A stretch of 64,000 bases of DNA from Allobogoriella deserti (GTDB lineage Bacteria > Actinomycetota > Actinomycetes > Actinomycetales > Actinomycetaceae), in contig NZ_JBHUEE010000001.1 in the NCBI RefSeq assembly GCF_042680605.1, forward strand, positions 496,001 to 560,000, read 5' to 3'. Within the stretch, counting starts at the first letter, position 1. Each line of letters begins with the position of its first letter. This document shows positions 1-9,995 of the stretch, piece by piece. Made by a program: the position numbers and the translations under genes. The notes beneath the pieces are model-generated. The model was not told the origin of the DNA, searched no databases, and worked only from the letters and a program-made list of their open reading frames with translations.

Positions 1-338
1 CTCGTCACCGACGGACGCACCGTCTCTGGCTGCAACGTCGAGAACGCCGCCTACGGCGTGACGCTCTGCGCGGAGTGCGGCCTCGTCTCCGAGCTGGTCC
101 GCAGCGGTGGCGGCCGGCTCGTGGCCTTCCTGTGCGTGGACGGTGCGGGCGAGTTGACCAGCCCATGCGGGCGCTGCCGCCAGCTCCTGTTCGAACATGG
201 CGGGCCCGACCTCGAGGTCAAGCTGCCCGGTGGTGTGCGGCGGATGTCGGACGTGCTGCCGGAGGCGTTCGGGCCGGACCGGCTGGACGGCCCGGAGCGA
301 GCGGACGGACTGCAGGAGCCGGAGAAGGAGGTGCCGTG

Positions 339-339
<1 letters not shown>
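1..339 (+). CDS. cdd: Cytidine deaminase, 5' end outside window
   Basis: Deaminates cytidine and deoxycytidine to uridine and deoxyuridine in pyrimidine salvage (cytosolic). The open frame enters from the left edge; 112 codons are visible. The zinc site of the family is clear: GCNVENAAYGVTLCAEC (the Cys of the C/HAE motif near residue 10-25 of the visible part) and TSPCGRCRQ (PCxxC). Only the N-terminal segment, probably fewer than 30 residues, is missing. The stop overlaps the ATG of thymidine phosphorylase (TGATG), so the two are translationally coupled, as in the cdd-deoA pair of other actinobacteria. The GTG at 58 is an internal Val codon, not the start. Confidence 0.95.
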
Positions 340-1628
<1,289 letters not shown>

Positions 1629-1661
1629 CACCACGACCCACCGCTCCGGCACCCTGTCGGA

Positions 1662-2600
1662 ATGGATCTGCTGCGTCGCCTCTCCGTCGGGGCGCTCCTC
1701 GCGCCGCTCGCCCGCCCGGTGACCGGCGCCGGTCCGACGGCGGAGTCCTCCGCCGGAGGGTCCGGACCGGTTGCCGCAGCCATGGGCCGCCACCGGGGCA
1801 GGCTTCGCCGTCATCCGGCGACGACCGTGCCGCCGCAGCCCGTGGTGCTCGGCGGCGCACGGGTGGTGCAGGTCGACGGCGCGTCCTGCGGCTCGACGGT
1901 GCTGCTCATGCTCGCGGCCACCGGCGACCCGGTGCTCGCCCGATGGCTGGAGACCGGCGAGCTGCCTGCGGGCCTCCTGCCGCACCGGATGCCGCCGGAG
2001 ATCCCCCGCGAGGACGGCACCGGCCTCGCCGTGGCGCCAGGCCTGCGGACCGCCGTGGACCGGCTCGCCGCCGCACAACGCCATGTGCACCGCCGCACCA
2101 GCGCCCGGGCCCTGTGCCTGCTGCCCTGGCCGGCCGCGCTGGGGACGCCGCCGTGGACCGCCGCGCGCGAGGCGCGGTTCCCGGGTGTGCGGTACCACCA
2201 TCTACCGATCGACGACACCGCGCCCGCCGCCGCCTCCCTGCTGGCGGCCGTGCATACGGCCACGCTGGCCGGCACACCGGTGCCGCTGTACACCGGCGGC
2301 GACCTCGCCCACGGGCTCACCAGCGCGCCCCCACGGCACGTCGTCCTCGCCGTCCCGCCACCCGACGGGGCACCCCACCGTGGGCACGACACCTCCGGCA
2401 ACCCGGTGCTGCACCTGTTCGAGCCCTCGGGCGGTCGGGTCCACCAGGTGCCGGTCGCCGACCTTCTGGGCCGCAGGGATCCCCATCCGGCGCTCGGTGG
2501 CTGGCCGCACGTGTGCTGGGTGCTGCTGCCCCGCACCGGCGCCGGGTCGCCGTCGGTTGCGCCTGCCACGGGCGGACGGCACGCTGGACAGGTGCCGTGA
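1662..2600 (+). CDS. Uncharacterised protein, possible papain-fold (C39-like) cysteine hydrolase
   Basis: A 312-residue protein that I do not recognise. The first 60 residues are low-complexity Ala/Pro/Arg with a weak hydrophobic stretch at 8-20. The central part has DGASCGSTVLLML (Cys76 at the start of a helix), PRHVVLAV (His near 226 opening a strand) and LFEPSGG near 252-258. The Cys-helix then His-strand then polar-residue order resembles C39-type or papain-like folds, but this is inference only. The ATG at 1662 has a -10-like CACCCT six bases upstream, suggesting a leaderless message. It sits between deoA and a small acidic protein on the same strand. Confidence 0.6.
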   Translation: MDLLRRLSVGALLAPLARPVTGAGPTAESSAGGSGPVAAAMGRHRGRLRRHPATTVPPQPVVLGGARVVQVDGASCGSTVLLMLAATGDPVLARWLETGELPAGLLPHRMPPEIPREDGTGLAVAPGLRTAVDRLAAAQRHVHRRTSARALCLLPWPAALGTPPWTAAREARFPGVRYHHLPIDDTAPAAASLLAAVHTATLAGTPVPLYTGGDLAHGLTSAPPRHVVLAVPPPDGAPHRGHDTSGNPVLHLFEPSGGRVHQVPVADLLGRRDPHPALGGWPHVCWVLLPRTGAGSPSVAPATGGRHAGQVP

Positions 2601-2614
2601 GGGAAGGAGGAGCC

Positions 2615-2872
<258 letters not shown>

Positions 2873-2878
<6 letters not shown>

Positions 2879-2894
2879 CGGTCCGCCGTCAGGG
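2873..2894. terminator. Bidirectional hairpin containing both stop codons
   Basis: CCCTGACGG, loop TCCG, CCGTCAGGG: a perfect 9-bp stem with a 4-base loop. The left arm contains the TGA of the acidic protein and the right arm contains the stop of the convergent phospho-sugar mutase. No U-tract follows, as is usual in high-GC actinobacteria. Confidence 0.75.
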
Positions 2895-4616
2895 CTGGGG
2901 CATGTCGAGCATGTCCTCTACCGCGGCGCGCAACGACGTCATGCGCACGGCGGCCCGGTGCCGGGCCACGTGGACGTCCGGTTCGGGCCGCTCGACGACC
3001 TCGAGGTAGCACTTGAGCTTCGGCTCGGTGCCCGACGGGCGCACCACGACGCGGTCGCCGGCCTCCGTGAGCAGGATCAGCGCATCGGTCGGCGGCAGGT
3101 CCCCCCCGCCGGACAGATCGGTCGTTGCGACCACCGCGGTCCCGGCCAGGGCGGCGGGGGGTTCCTGTCGCAGGCGGGTCATCGCCGCGGTGATCAGGCC
3201 GAGGTCCCGCACCCGCACGGAGACCTGGGACGTCGCGTGCACCCCGTGCCGCTCGGCGAGCTCGTCGAGCGCGCCGAGCAGATCCTGCCCGCGGTCACGC
3301 AGCTGCGCCGTCAGATAAGCCAGCCGCAGCGCCGCGGAGATGCCGTCCTTGTCCCGCACCGCCTCCGGGTCGACGCAGTAGCCGATCGCCTCCTCGTAGC
3401 CGAACGCCAGGTCCTCGACCCGGGCGATCCACTTGAACCCGGTGAGAGTGGTGCGGTGCCGCACACCGTGCGCATGGGCGATCCGTTCCAGCATCCGTGA
3501 GGAGACCACCGACGAGGCGAGCACCGTCCCGCTGCCGAACTGCTCCCCGTAGGCGGCCGTGGCAGCGGCCTGATCCCCGAGCAGGACGCCGATCTCATCG
3601 CCGGTGAGCTGACGCCACCCGCCGTCGGCCGTCGTGTCGGGCACGGCGACCGAGCAGCGGTCCGCATCCGGGTCGTTCGCCAGCACCAGGTCGGCCCGGA
3701 CGGCGCGGGCGCGGGCCAGAGCGAGGTCGAGTGCGCCGTCTTCCTCGGGGTTGGGGAACGCCACGGTGGGGAAGTCCGGGTCCGGCTCGGCCTGCTCCGC
3801 CACCGCGTGGAGGTCGGTGAACCCGGCCCGGCTCAGCGCCTCGTGCAGCGTTGTCCCGCCGACGCCGTGCAGCGCGGTCGTCACAATCCGGATCGAGCGG
3901 GTGTGCCGCGTCGGGACGAGGGAGACCAACCGCTGCAGGTAGGCCTCGCGGACCTCCGGGCCGAGTATCTCCCACCCCTCGGCCGTCGGCACCTGCGTGG
4001 CCGGGGGAGCCGCGGCGATGCGCGCGGCGATCTCGCCGTCCTGCGGCGCGACGATCTGCACGCCCCGCGCCGGGCCGGTCGCGACGCGGCCGCCCAGGTA
4101 AACCTTGTACCCGTTGTCCTGCGGCGGGTTGTGCGAGGCCGTGACCATCACCCCGGCGTCGGCGTCGAGGTGCCGCAACGCGAACGCGAGCAGCGGCGTC
4201 GGGCCGTGCTCCGGCAGCAGCAGCGCCCGGCCGCCCGCGGCGGTGACGACCGCCGCCGTGTCCCGCGCGAAGTCGGCAGACCCGTGCCGGGCGTCGTACC
4301 CGATGACGACGGTGAACGGGCTGCCGCCCGGGTCAGCCCTGCCGACGATCTCGGCGAGATAGGCGGCGAGCCCGGCCGCGGCGCGGCGCACCACGGCCCG
4401 GTTCATCCGGTGCGGTCCCGCGCCCACGGCGCCGCGCAGCCCGGCCGTGCCGAACTCGAGCGGACCGGCGAACCGGTCCTCCAGCTCGGCGCGGGCGGCG
4501 GCCGCATTCTCATCGTCGCCCTCGCTGCGCTCGAGCAGCCGGCGCAGCTGAGCCCGGGTGGCCTCGTCCGGGTCGTTCTCGATCCAGGCGTTGACCTCGG
4601 CCTCGGTCACGGACAT
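2889..4616 (-). CDS. pmmB: Phospho-sugar mutase (phosphomannomutase/phosphopentomutase family)
   Basis: Alpha-D-phosphohexomutase family enzyme of 575 residues. The phosphoserine loop TASHNPPQDNGYK has Ser161 as phosphate carrier, the metal loop is DPDADR at 315-320, and the C-terminal phosphate-binding loop is RPSGTEPK. It lies 10 bp after purine nucleoside phosphorylase with its own ribosome site (GAGGAGGACTCC before the ATG). This pairing is known from M. tuberculosis Rv3307-Rv3308, from which I take the symbol. In this context it may convert (deoxy)ribose-1-phosphate to the 5-phosphate, though hexose activity cannot be excluded. Confidence 0.92.
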   Translation of the reverse strand: MSVTEAEVNAWIENDPDEATRAQLRRLLERSEGDDENAAAARAELEDRFAGPLEFGTAGLRGAVGAGPHRMNRAVVRRAAAGLAAYLAEIVGRADPGGSPFTVVIGYDARHGSADFARDTAAVVTAAGGRALLLPEHGPTPLLAFALRHLDADAGVMVTASHNPPQDNGYKVYLGGRVATGPARGVQIVAPQDGEIAARIAAAPPATQVPTAEGWEILGPEVREAYLQRLVSLVPTRHTRSIRIVTTALHGVGGTTLHEALSRAGFTDLHAVAEQAEPDPDFPTVAFPNPEEDGALDLALARARAVRADLVLANDPDADRCSVAVPDTTADGGWRQLTGDEIGVLLGDQAAATAAYGEQFGSGTVLASSVVSSRMLERIAHAHGVRHRTTLTGFKWIARVEDLAFGYEEAIGYCVDPEAVRDKDGISAALRLAYLTAQLRDRGQDLLGALDELAERHGVHATSQVSVRVRDLGLITAAMTRLRQEPPAALAGTAVVATTDLSGGGDLPPTDALILLTEAGDRVVVRPSGTEPKLKCYLEVVERPEPDVHVARHRAAVRMTSLRAAVEDMLDMPQP

Positions 4617-4626
4617 GGAGTCCTCC

Positions 4627-5493
4627 TCACAGGCGGCCGACGATGTCGGCGAGCAGGCGGGAGATCCGTGGTCCGGCCTCGGCTCCGGCCGCCAGGACCT
4701 CCTCGTGGGACAGGGGCACCGGGGAGATGCCGGCCGCCGGATTGGTGACCAGCGAGATGCCGAGCACCTCGAGACCGGCCTGGCGGGCTGCGATCGCCTC
4801 CAGCGCCGTCGACATGCCGACCAGGTGGCCGCCGATCCGCTTGGCCATCTGCACCTCGGCCGGCGTCTCGTAGTGCGGGCCGGTGAACTGGCAGTAGACG
4901 CCCTCGGCGAGGGTCGGATCCACCGTGCGGGCCAGAGCGCGCAGCCGCGTCGAGTACAGGTCGGTGAGGTCGACGAACGTCGCGCCCTCGAGCGGCGAGG
5001 CGCCGGTGAGGTTGATGTGATCGCTGATGAGCACGGGTGTGCCGGCGACCCACTCGGGCTCGAGGCCGCCGCAGCCGTTCGTCAGCACGAGCGTCGACGC
5101 GCCGGCCGCGGCCGCGACCCGTGCTCCGTGCGCCACCCGCCGCACGCCCTTGCCCTCGTAGTAGTGGGTGCGGGCGCCGAGCACCAGCGCGTGCCGTGCG
5201 GCGCCGTCGGAGCCGGTGTAACGCACGGAGCGGATCGTCCCGCCGTGACCGACCACGGCCGGCGCGCTGAACCCGGGCAACTCGGTGGCGGGGACCTCCG
5301 CCGCCTGCTCGCCCAGCAGGTCGGCCGCCCCGCCCCAGCCGGAGCCGAGCACGAGGGCGACGTCGTGCCGATCCACACCCGTCCGGGCGGCGAGGACGTC
5401 CGCCGCCGCCCGGGCGACGTCGAACGGGTCGGTCGTGGGGTCGTCGAGGTCGGGCACGTCCGGCTGGGGAACGCCCGTGGTGGCGCGGGTCAT
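4627..5493 (-). CDS. punA: Purine nucleoside phosphorylase, trimeric type
   Basis: Phosphorolyses inosine and guanosine to base and ribose-1-phosphate. The protein has 288 residues from the chosen ATG at 5493. The family features are GSGWGG (phosphate loop), THYYEGKG, FTGPHYETPAEV, GMSTALEA and VTNPAAG, the Asn-containing purine site of the trimeric class. A longer in-frame start at 5577 exists, but its extra residues are Arg-rich and non-conserved, whereas 5493 has a TAACGT -10 seven bases upstream (leaderless). It heads the two-gene operon with the phospho-sugar mutase. Confidence 0.95.
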   Translation of the reverse strand: MTRATTGVPQPDVPDLDDPTTDPFDVARAAADVLAARTGVDRHDVALVLGSGWGGAADLLGEQAAEVPATELPGFSAPAVVGHGGTIRSVRYTGSDGAARHALVLGARTHYYEGKGVRRVAHGARVAAAAGASTLVLTNGCGGLEPEWVAGTPVLISDHINLTGASPLEGATFVDLTDLYSTRLRALARTVDPTLAEGVYCQFTGPHYETPAEVQMAKRIGGHLVGMSTALEAIAARQAGLEVLGISLVTNPAAGISPVPLSHEEVLAAGAEAGPRISRLLADIVGRL

Positions 5494-5500
5494 GGCCTCG

Positions 5501-5506
5501 ACGTTA
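5501..5506 (-). promoter_or_regulatory. -10 element, leaderless start of purine nucleoside phosphorylase
   Basis: TAACGT on the minus strand, 7 bases before the ATG at 5493; transcription would begin at the start codon. Confidence 0.55.
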
Positions 5507-5753
5507 TCGCGCCTCGGGCGCCGGCTTCGCGTCTCCGCGGGACTGGGCGGTCGCCCTCGGAGGGCCGCGCCGTTCATCCACCGGCCACCGCGCGGTCACG
5601 TCGGTGGCGGGATCGCGAACTTCTGGCGAAGGGCTTGTGACCTGCGCCGATTCTCGGCGGGTTCCGCTGTTTCGCACCCCTAATCTCGTCTCGGATCCCC
5701 CGGCCCGCACGTCGCGAGGCCCGCTCCACCAGATCGGAACCCACCTGACGTTC
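5507..5753. other. Divergent intergenic region ahead of the ugp-like operon
   Basis: About 250 bp with no gene between the divergent phosphorylase and the ABC permease. A TAATCT at 5681-5686 (+) is a fair -10 hexamer; no good -35 lies at 16-18 bp. On the minus strand CTTCGCCAGAA and GTTCGCGATCC are adjacent 11-base units that only loosely resemble actinobacterial PHO boxes. Confidence 0.35.
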
Positions 5754-6700
5754 ATGACGATTGCCACCCGCCCCGACGCGGCGCCCACCGGAGTCCCCGA
5801 CCGCTCCCGCAGCGCTGCCCGGCGGCGCAAACAGCTCAGGAACCTCGGCGTCTTCCTGCTTCTGGCCGGCCCGAACGTCGCCCTGCTGCTGATCTTCGTC
5901 TACCGCCCGCTGCTGCTGAGCTTCTACTACTCGACGCTGCAGTGGAACCTCGGCTCCTCGGTCGCCCGTTTCGTCGGCCTCGGCAACTACGTCCAGTGGT
6001 TCTCCGACCCGCAGACCCCCATGGTCCTCGCCACCACGGCCGTCTTCGGGATCGCGTCGGTCGGCGGCTCGCTCGTTCTCGGGCTCGCGCTGGCACTGGC
6101 ACTCAACCGCCGCCTCTTCGGCCGGGGACTGGTCCGGACCGTCTCCTTCGCGCCGTACGCCTCTCGGGCATCGCCGTCGGCATGCTGTGGCTGTACATCT
6201 TCGATCCCCGATACGGCCTGCTGGCTACCGTGCTGGGCTGGCTCGGGCTCGACTCGCCGCAGTGGTACACCGCCTCCCCGTGGGCGCTGGTGATGATCAT
6301 CATCGTCTACCTGTGGAAGCACGTCGGCTACGTGGCGCTCATCTACCTCGCCGGACTGCAGTCGATCCCGCAGGACCTCAAGGACGCGGCCGCGCTCGAC
6401 GGTGCGACGTGGTGGCGCACCTTCCGCTCGATCGTGCTGCCGCTGCTCGGTCCGGTGACGTTCTTCCTGCTCATCACCACGATGCTCAGCGCGCTGCAGT
6501 CCTTCGATCTCATCCGCGCCATGACCGACGGCGGACCGCTCGGGTCCACGACGACGTTGATGTACCAGATCTACCTCGAGGGCTTCCAGACCGGCCGCGC
6601 CGGGTACGCCTCGGCCAGCGCCACCATCCTCTTCCTCATCCTCCTGGCGATCACCGCCGTGCAACTGAAGTACATGGAGAAGCGGGTGCACTACTCGTGA
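5754..6700 (+). pseudogene. ugpA: ABC sugar/glycerophosphate permease (UgpA-like), frameshifted
   Basis: Integral membrane permease of the MalF/UgpA class. The first part (5754-6160) reads through the N-terminal helices to RTVSFAPYA; the rest (6161-6700) continues in another frame as SGIAVGMLWLYIFDPRYGLL and includes the EAA loop DLKDAAALDGATWWRTFRSI. One C appears missing at 6159-6161 (GCC-CTC expected, GCCTC seen). Restoring it gives an uninterrupted protein of about 315 residues. The rest of the operon is intact, so a sequencing error in a C/T-rich stretch is as likely as a real mutation. Its stop overlaps the GTG of the next permease (GTGA). Confidence 0.85.
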
Positions 6701-7620
6701 CCGTCACGACCAAGACCGTCCCGCCCGCGGGCGCCGACCCGGCACCTGCCGATCCGCCCGCCCCGGCCGCGTCACCGCGCCGGCGTCGCCGCCGCCCTGG
6801 CGCGATCGCGCTCGACGCCGGCCTCTACGTCGGGCTGCTGCTGGCCGTGCTGGTCATGTCCGTGCCGCTGATCTGGATGGTCCTCGCCGGTTTCAAGACC
6901 AACGCCGAACTCGTCAGCCTTCCCTTGCAATGGCTGCCCGAGCAGTTCATGCCGGACAACTACCAGCGGGTGGCCGAGGCGATCCCGATCGGGCGGATGT
7001 TCCTCAACAGCCTCGGCATCACGATCGTCGGCGCCGGCCTCAAGGTGTTCCTCGGGCTGTGCTGCGCCTATGCCGTCGTCTTCGTGGACGTGCCCTTCCG
7101 GAACGCGGTCTTCGTCCTCGTCATCTTCGCCCTGCTCATTCCGGGCCAGATCACGATCATCCCGAACTACACACTCATCGCCTCACTCGACTGGCTCAAC
7201 AGTTATCAGGGCATCATCCTGCCCGGCCTGGCCAGCGCCTTCGGGACGTTCCTGTTCCGCCAGCACTTCCGCTCGCTGCCGATCTCGGTGCTCGAGGCCG
7301 CCGAGCTCGACGGCGCCGGGCACTGGCGCCGCCTGTGGCGGTTCGTCGTGCCGATGTCGGCGCCCACCATCGCCGCCGTCAGCCTCGTCTCCCTGGTGAC
7401 CGACTGGAACGAGTACCTGTGGCCGATGCTCGTCACCGACAACGCACGGGTGATGACCCTGCCGGTCGGACTGACCCTGCTGCAGGACATCGACGGGATG
7501 CAGAACTGGGGCGTCCTCATGGCGGCCACCGTCGTCGTGACGGTGCCGATGCTCGTCTTCTTCCTGATCCTGCAGCGCCGGCTCGTCGCCGGGCTGACCG
7601 CCGGGGCGGTGACCGGGTGA
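6697..7620 (+). CDS. ugpE: ABC transporter permease, UgpE/MalG-like
   Basis: A 307-residue inner-membrane permease. After a Pro/Arg-rich cytoplasmic N-terminus (about 40 residues), six transmembrane helices are apparent. The EAA loop, VLEAAELDGAGHWRRLWRFV, contacts the ATPase and is typical of the MalG subfamily. It starts at GTG overlapping the stop of the first permease. No ATPase gene is present, so the transporter probably uses a shared MsmK/UgpC-type ATPase encoded elsewhere. The gene fits glycerol-3-phosphate or glycerophosphodiester uptake because of the downstream UgpB- and UgpQ-like genes. Confidence 0.92.
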   Translation: MTVTTKTVPPAGADPAPADPPAPAASPRRRRRRPGAIALDAGLYVGLLLAVLVMSVPLIWMVLAGFKTNAELVSLPLQWLPEQFMPDNYQRVAEAIPIGRMFLNSLGITIVGAGLKVFLGLCCAYAVVFVDVPFRNAVFVLVIFALLIPGQITIIPNYTLIASLDWLNSYQGIILPGLASAFGTFLFRQHFRSLPISVLEAAELDGAGHWRRLWRFVVPMSAPTIAAVSLVSLVTDWNEYLWPMLVTDNARVMTLPVGLTLLQDIDGMQNWGVLMAATVVVTVPMLVFFLILQRRLVAGLTAGAVTG

Positions 7621-7672
7621 GCGTACCGGCGCCGACCGGCGCGCCCGCCGTCCCCACCCTGACTCCCGTCCC

Positions 7673-7695
7673 GGGCCGCGACGATGGCGCGGCCC
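7673..7695 (+). other. Intercistronic hairpin before the binding-protein gene
   Basis: GGGCCGCG, 7-base loop, CGCGGCCC: a perfect 8-bp stem in the 127-bp gap between permease and binding protein. Such hairpins in transporter operons often allow separate stability of the binding-protein message; that role is inference. Confidence 0.5.
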
Positions 7696-7747
7696 GCGCC
7701 GATCGAGAGAACCGTCCGTCCGACCCGACCTTTGAGGAGCCCTGCCG

Positions 7748-9139
7748 ATGAGACCCTCCACCTCCCGACTCGTCCTGCCCCGCGGCGTGCGCCGACCCAG
7801 CCGCCGCGACGTCCTGGCCCTCGGCGGCCTGGGCCTCGGTGCCGGTCTGCTCGCCGCGTGCGGCGGCCCGTCCGTGGCCAGCGGCGAAGACTCCGACGAC
7901 GGTGAGGCCGGCGGCACCGACTGGTCGGGTGTCGAGCCGGCCGAGGAGCTCGTGTTCTGGTCGAACCACCCGGGCAACACCAAGGAGCTCGAGGAGGAGT
8001 ACATCGCGGCGTTCACCGAGGAGACCGGGATCGACGTGCGGCTGGTGACCGCCGGCGCGAACTACGACGAGGTGGCCCAGCGCTTCCAGGCGGCGGCCGG
8101 CACCTCCGATATCCCGGACCTGGTCATCGCCTCGGACGTGTGGTGGTTCCGCTACATGGTCAACGGCCAGATCATCCCGGTCGACGACCTCTTCGCCCAC
8201 CTCGAGGTCGACACCGACGACTACGTCGAGACCCTGTACAGCGACTATGTGTACGAGGACCAGCACTTCGCCGCGCCGTACGCCCGCTCGACGCCGCTGT
8301 TCTACTACAACAAGGACCTCTGGTCGCAGGCCGGCCTGCCCGACCGCGGTCCGCAGACGTGGGAAGAGCTCCAGGATTGGGCCGGTGCGTTGCGCGAGGT
8401 GGTGCCCGGTGACGGCGCCCCGCTCGGCAACGGCATCGGACCGTCGTGGTCGGCGTGGTGGTTCTCCAACATCATCTGGGCCCACGGCGGTGCCATGAGC
8501 GAGGAGTGGGAGATCACCCTCGACACCCCCGAGGCGCTCGCGGCGGGCAACTTCGTGCGGGACATGTACAACGGTCCCGACGCCTTCGCCGGGTTCGGAT
8601 CCGACACCAACCAGGACTTCGCCGGCGGGCTGTACGCCTCGCTCATCGCCTCGACCGGGTCGCTGACCGGACTGCTCGACGCGGCGGACTTCGAACTCGG
8701 TACCGCCTACCTGCCCGACGGGCCGGCCGCCGGGCCGAACGTGCCCACCGGCGGTACCGGCGTCGCCATCTCGGCCGACCGCGAGCCCGAGCAGCAGCTC
8801 GCGGCGGGCATGTTCCTCAAGTTCCTCACCGACACCGAGAACACCGCCCTGTTCTCCCAGACCACCGGGTACATGCCGGTGCGTACCTCGGCGATCGAGG
8901 GCGAGACCATGGGGGCCCTGTACGAGGAGACCCCGCAGTTCCGAACCTCGGTGGACCAGCTCCAGGAGAAGACCCGCGTGCAGGACTACGTCCGCGTCTT
9001 CACCCCGGGTGGCGACCAGATCATCACCGACGGGCTCGAGCAGATCGTGCTGAACGGCGCGGACGCCGAGGATGTGTTCCCGAACGTCACGAACGAGCTG
9101 CAGCGCGCGTACGAGGAGAACGTGGAGCCGTACCTGTGA
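7748..9139 (+). CDS. ugpB: ABC substrate-binding lipoprotein, UgpB-like
   Basis: Extracytoplasmic binding protein (463 residues) anchored as a lipoprotein. A twin-arginine SRRDVLALGG (Arg19-Arg20) precedes a hydrophobic segment and the lipobox LLAACGG with Cys38. The mature part has the family-1 solute-binding fold, and FLKFLTDTENTALFSQTTGYMPV sections match the C-terminal conserved region of UgpB-type proteins (glycerol-3-phosphate or glycerophosphocholine binding). The ATG has GAGGAG 9 bases upstream. The next gene, a glycerophosphodiester phosphodiesterase, begins inside its stop codon, which strongly supports a glycerophosphodiester substrate. Confidence 0.9.
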   Translation: MRPSTSRLVLPRGVRRPSRRDVLALGGLGLGAGLLAACGGPSVASGEDSDDGEAGGTDWSGVEPAEELVFWSNHPGNTKELEEEYIAAFTEETGIDVRLVTAGANYDEVAQRFQAAAGTSDIPDLVIASDVWWFRYMVNGQIIPVDDLFAHLEVDTDDYVETLYSDYVYEDQHFAAPYARSTPLFYYNKDLWSQAGLPDRGPQTWEELQDWAGALREVVPGDGAPLGNGIGPSWSAWWFSNIIWAHGGAMSEEWEITLDTPEALAAGNFVRDMYNGPDAFAGFGSDTNQDFAGGLYASLIASTGSLTGLLDAADFELGTAYLPDGPAAGPNVPTGGTGVAISADREPEQQLAAGMFLKFLTDTENTALFSQTTGYMPVRTSAIEGETMGALYEETPQFRTSVDQLQEKTRVQDYVRVFTPGGDQIITDGLEQIVLNGADAEDVFPNVTNELQRAYEENVEPYL

Positions 9140-9936
9140 CCGGCGCCTGGCAAGACCCGGGCAGCCTCCCGCTCATCATTGCGCACCGGGGCGCGTCCGA
9201 GCTCGCGCCGGAGAACACCGTCCCCGCCTTCGTCGGCGCCGCTCGCGCCGGTGCGGACATGCTCGAGATCGACGTGCAGATGACCTCCGACGGCGCAGCT
9301 GTCGTCATCCACGACGACACCGTCGACCGCACCACCGACGGCGCAGGGCGGGTGGCGGACCTCGCCTCGGACGAGCTCCGCCACCTCGACGCCGGAGCGT
9401 GGTTCGACCCCGCCTACGCGGGGACGCCGCTGCCGCGGCTGGCGGACGTCCTCGCGCTGCTGACCCGCTACCGCGATCTCGAGCTCCTCCTCGAGGTCAA
9501 GGGCACCTGGCCGGCCGATCCGTTGCGGGCGATGCTCGGCGCGCTGACCGAAGCCGGCCTCGGCGAGCGGGTCCTCGTGCAGAGCTTCACCCCGCAGACC
9601 GTAGCCACCGCCCGCGAGGTGGCGCCGCACCTGCGCCGCGGTCTGCTCATCGGCCGCGAGGAACCCGGCCTGCTCGACCTGTGCGCCGAGCTCGACGTCG
9701 TCACCTGCAACCCGCGTGGCGACGTCCTCCTTGAGCAGCCGGATCTGCTGCCCACGCTGCACGGCCACGGGCTGCGGTCGATGGTCTGGACCCTCAACGA
9801 GCCGAACCACTGGGCGGCGGCCCTCGCCGCCGGAGCCGACGGGATCATCACCGACCGGCCGGACCGGCTGCGCGGCTGGCTGGAGGGGCAGTCGTCGACG
9901 GCGCCGCTCCGGGACGGTGCGGCGGCGCCGGCCTGA
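9136..9936 (+). CDS. ugpQ: Glycerophosphodiester phosphodiesterase
   Basis: Hydrolyses glycerophosphodiesters to glycerol-3-phosphate and an alcohol. The 266-residue TIM-barrel protein has the catalytic motifs IIAHRGASELAPENT (residues 13-27), EIDVQMTSDG and HDDTVDRTTDG, and the late WTLNEPN. No signal peptide is seen, so it acts in the cytosol on imported substrate. GTG start overlaps the TGA of the binding protein. It completes a ugpA-E-B-Q operon without the ATPase. Confidence 0.93.
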   Translation: MTGAWQDPGSLPLIIAHRGASELAPENTVPAFVGAARAGADMLEIDVQMTSDGAAVVIHDDTVDRTTDGAGRVADLASDELRHLDAGAWFDPAYAGTPLPRLADVLALLTRYRDLELLLEVKGTWPADPLRAMLGALTEAGLGERVLVQSFTPQTVATAREVAPHLRRGLLIGREEPGLLDLCAELDVVTCNPRGDVLLEQPDLLPTLHGHGLRSMVWTLNEPNHWAAALAAGADGIITDRPDRLRGWLEGQSSTAPLRDGAAAPA

Positions 9937-9982
9937 GCCGGGGCCGACCGCGATGCGGGCGGCGGCAGACGGGGATCTTCGG

Positions 9983-9988
9983 CACAAT
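9983..9988 (+). promoter_or_regulatory. -10 element of the LpdA-like gene
   Basis: CACAAT 7 bases before the GTG at 9996. The in-frame ATG at 9987 lies inside this hexamer, so GTG 9996 is the better start. Confidence 0.5.
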
Positions 9989-9995
9989 GCGTCCA

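Noticed and set aside
5600..5640. PHO box upstream of the ugp-like operon
   Set aside because: Two adjacent 11-base units resemble each other only partly and deviate from GTTCA; not strong enough to list as a site.
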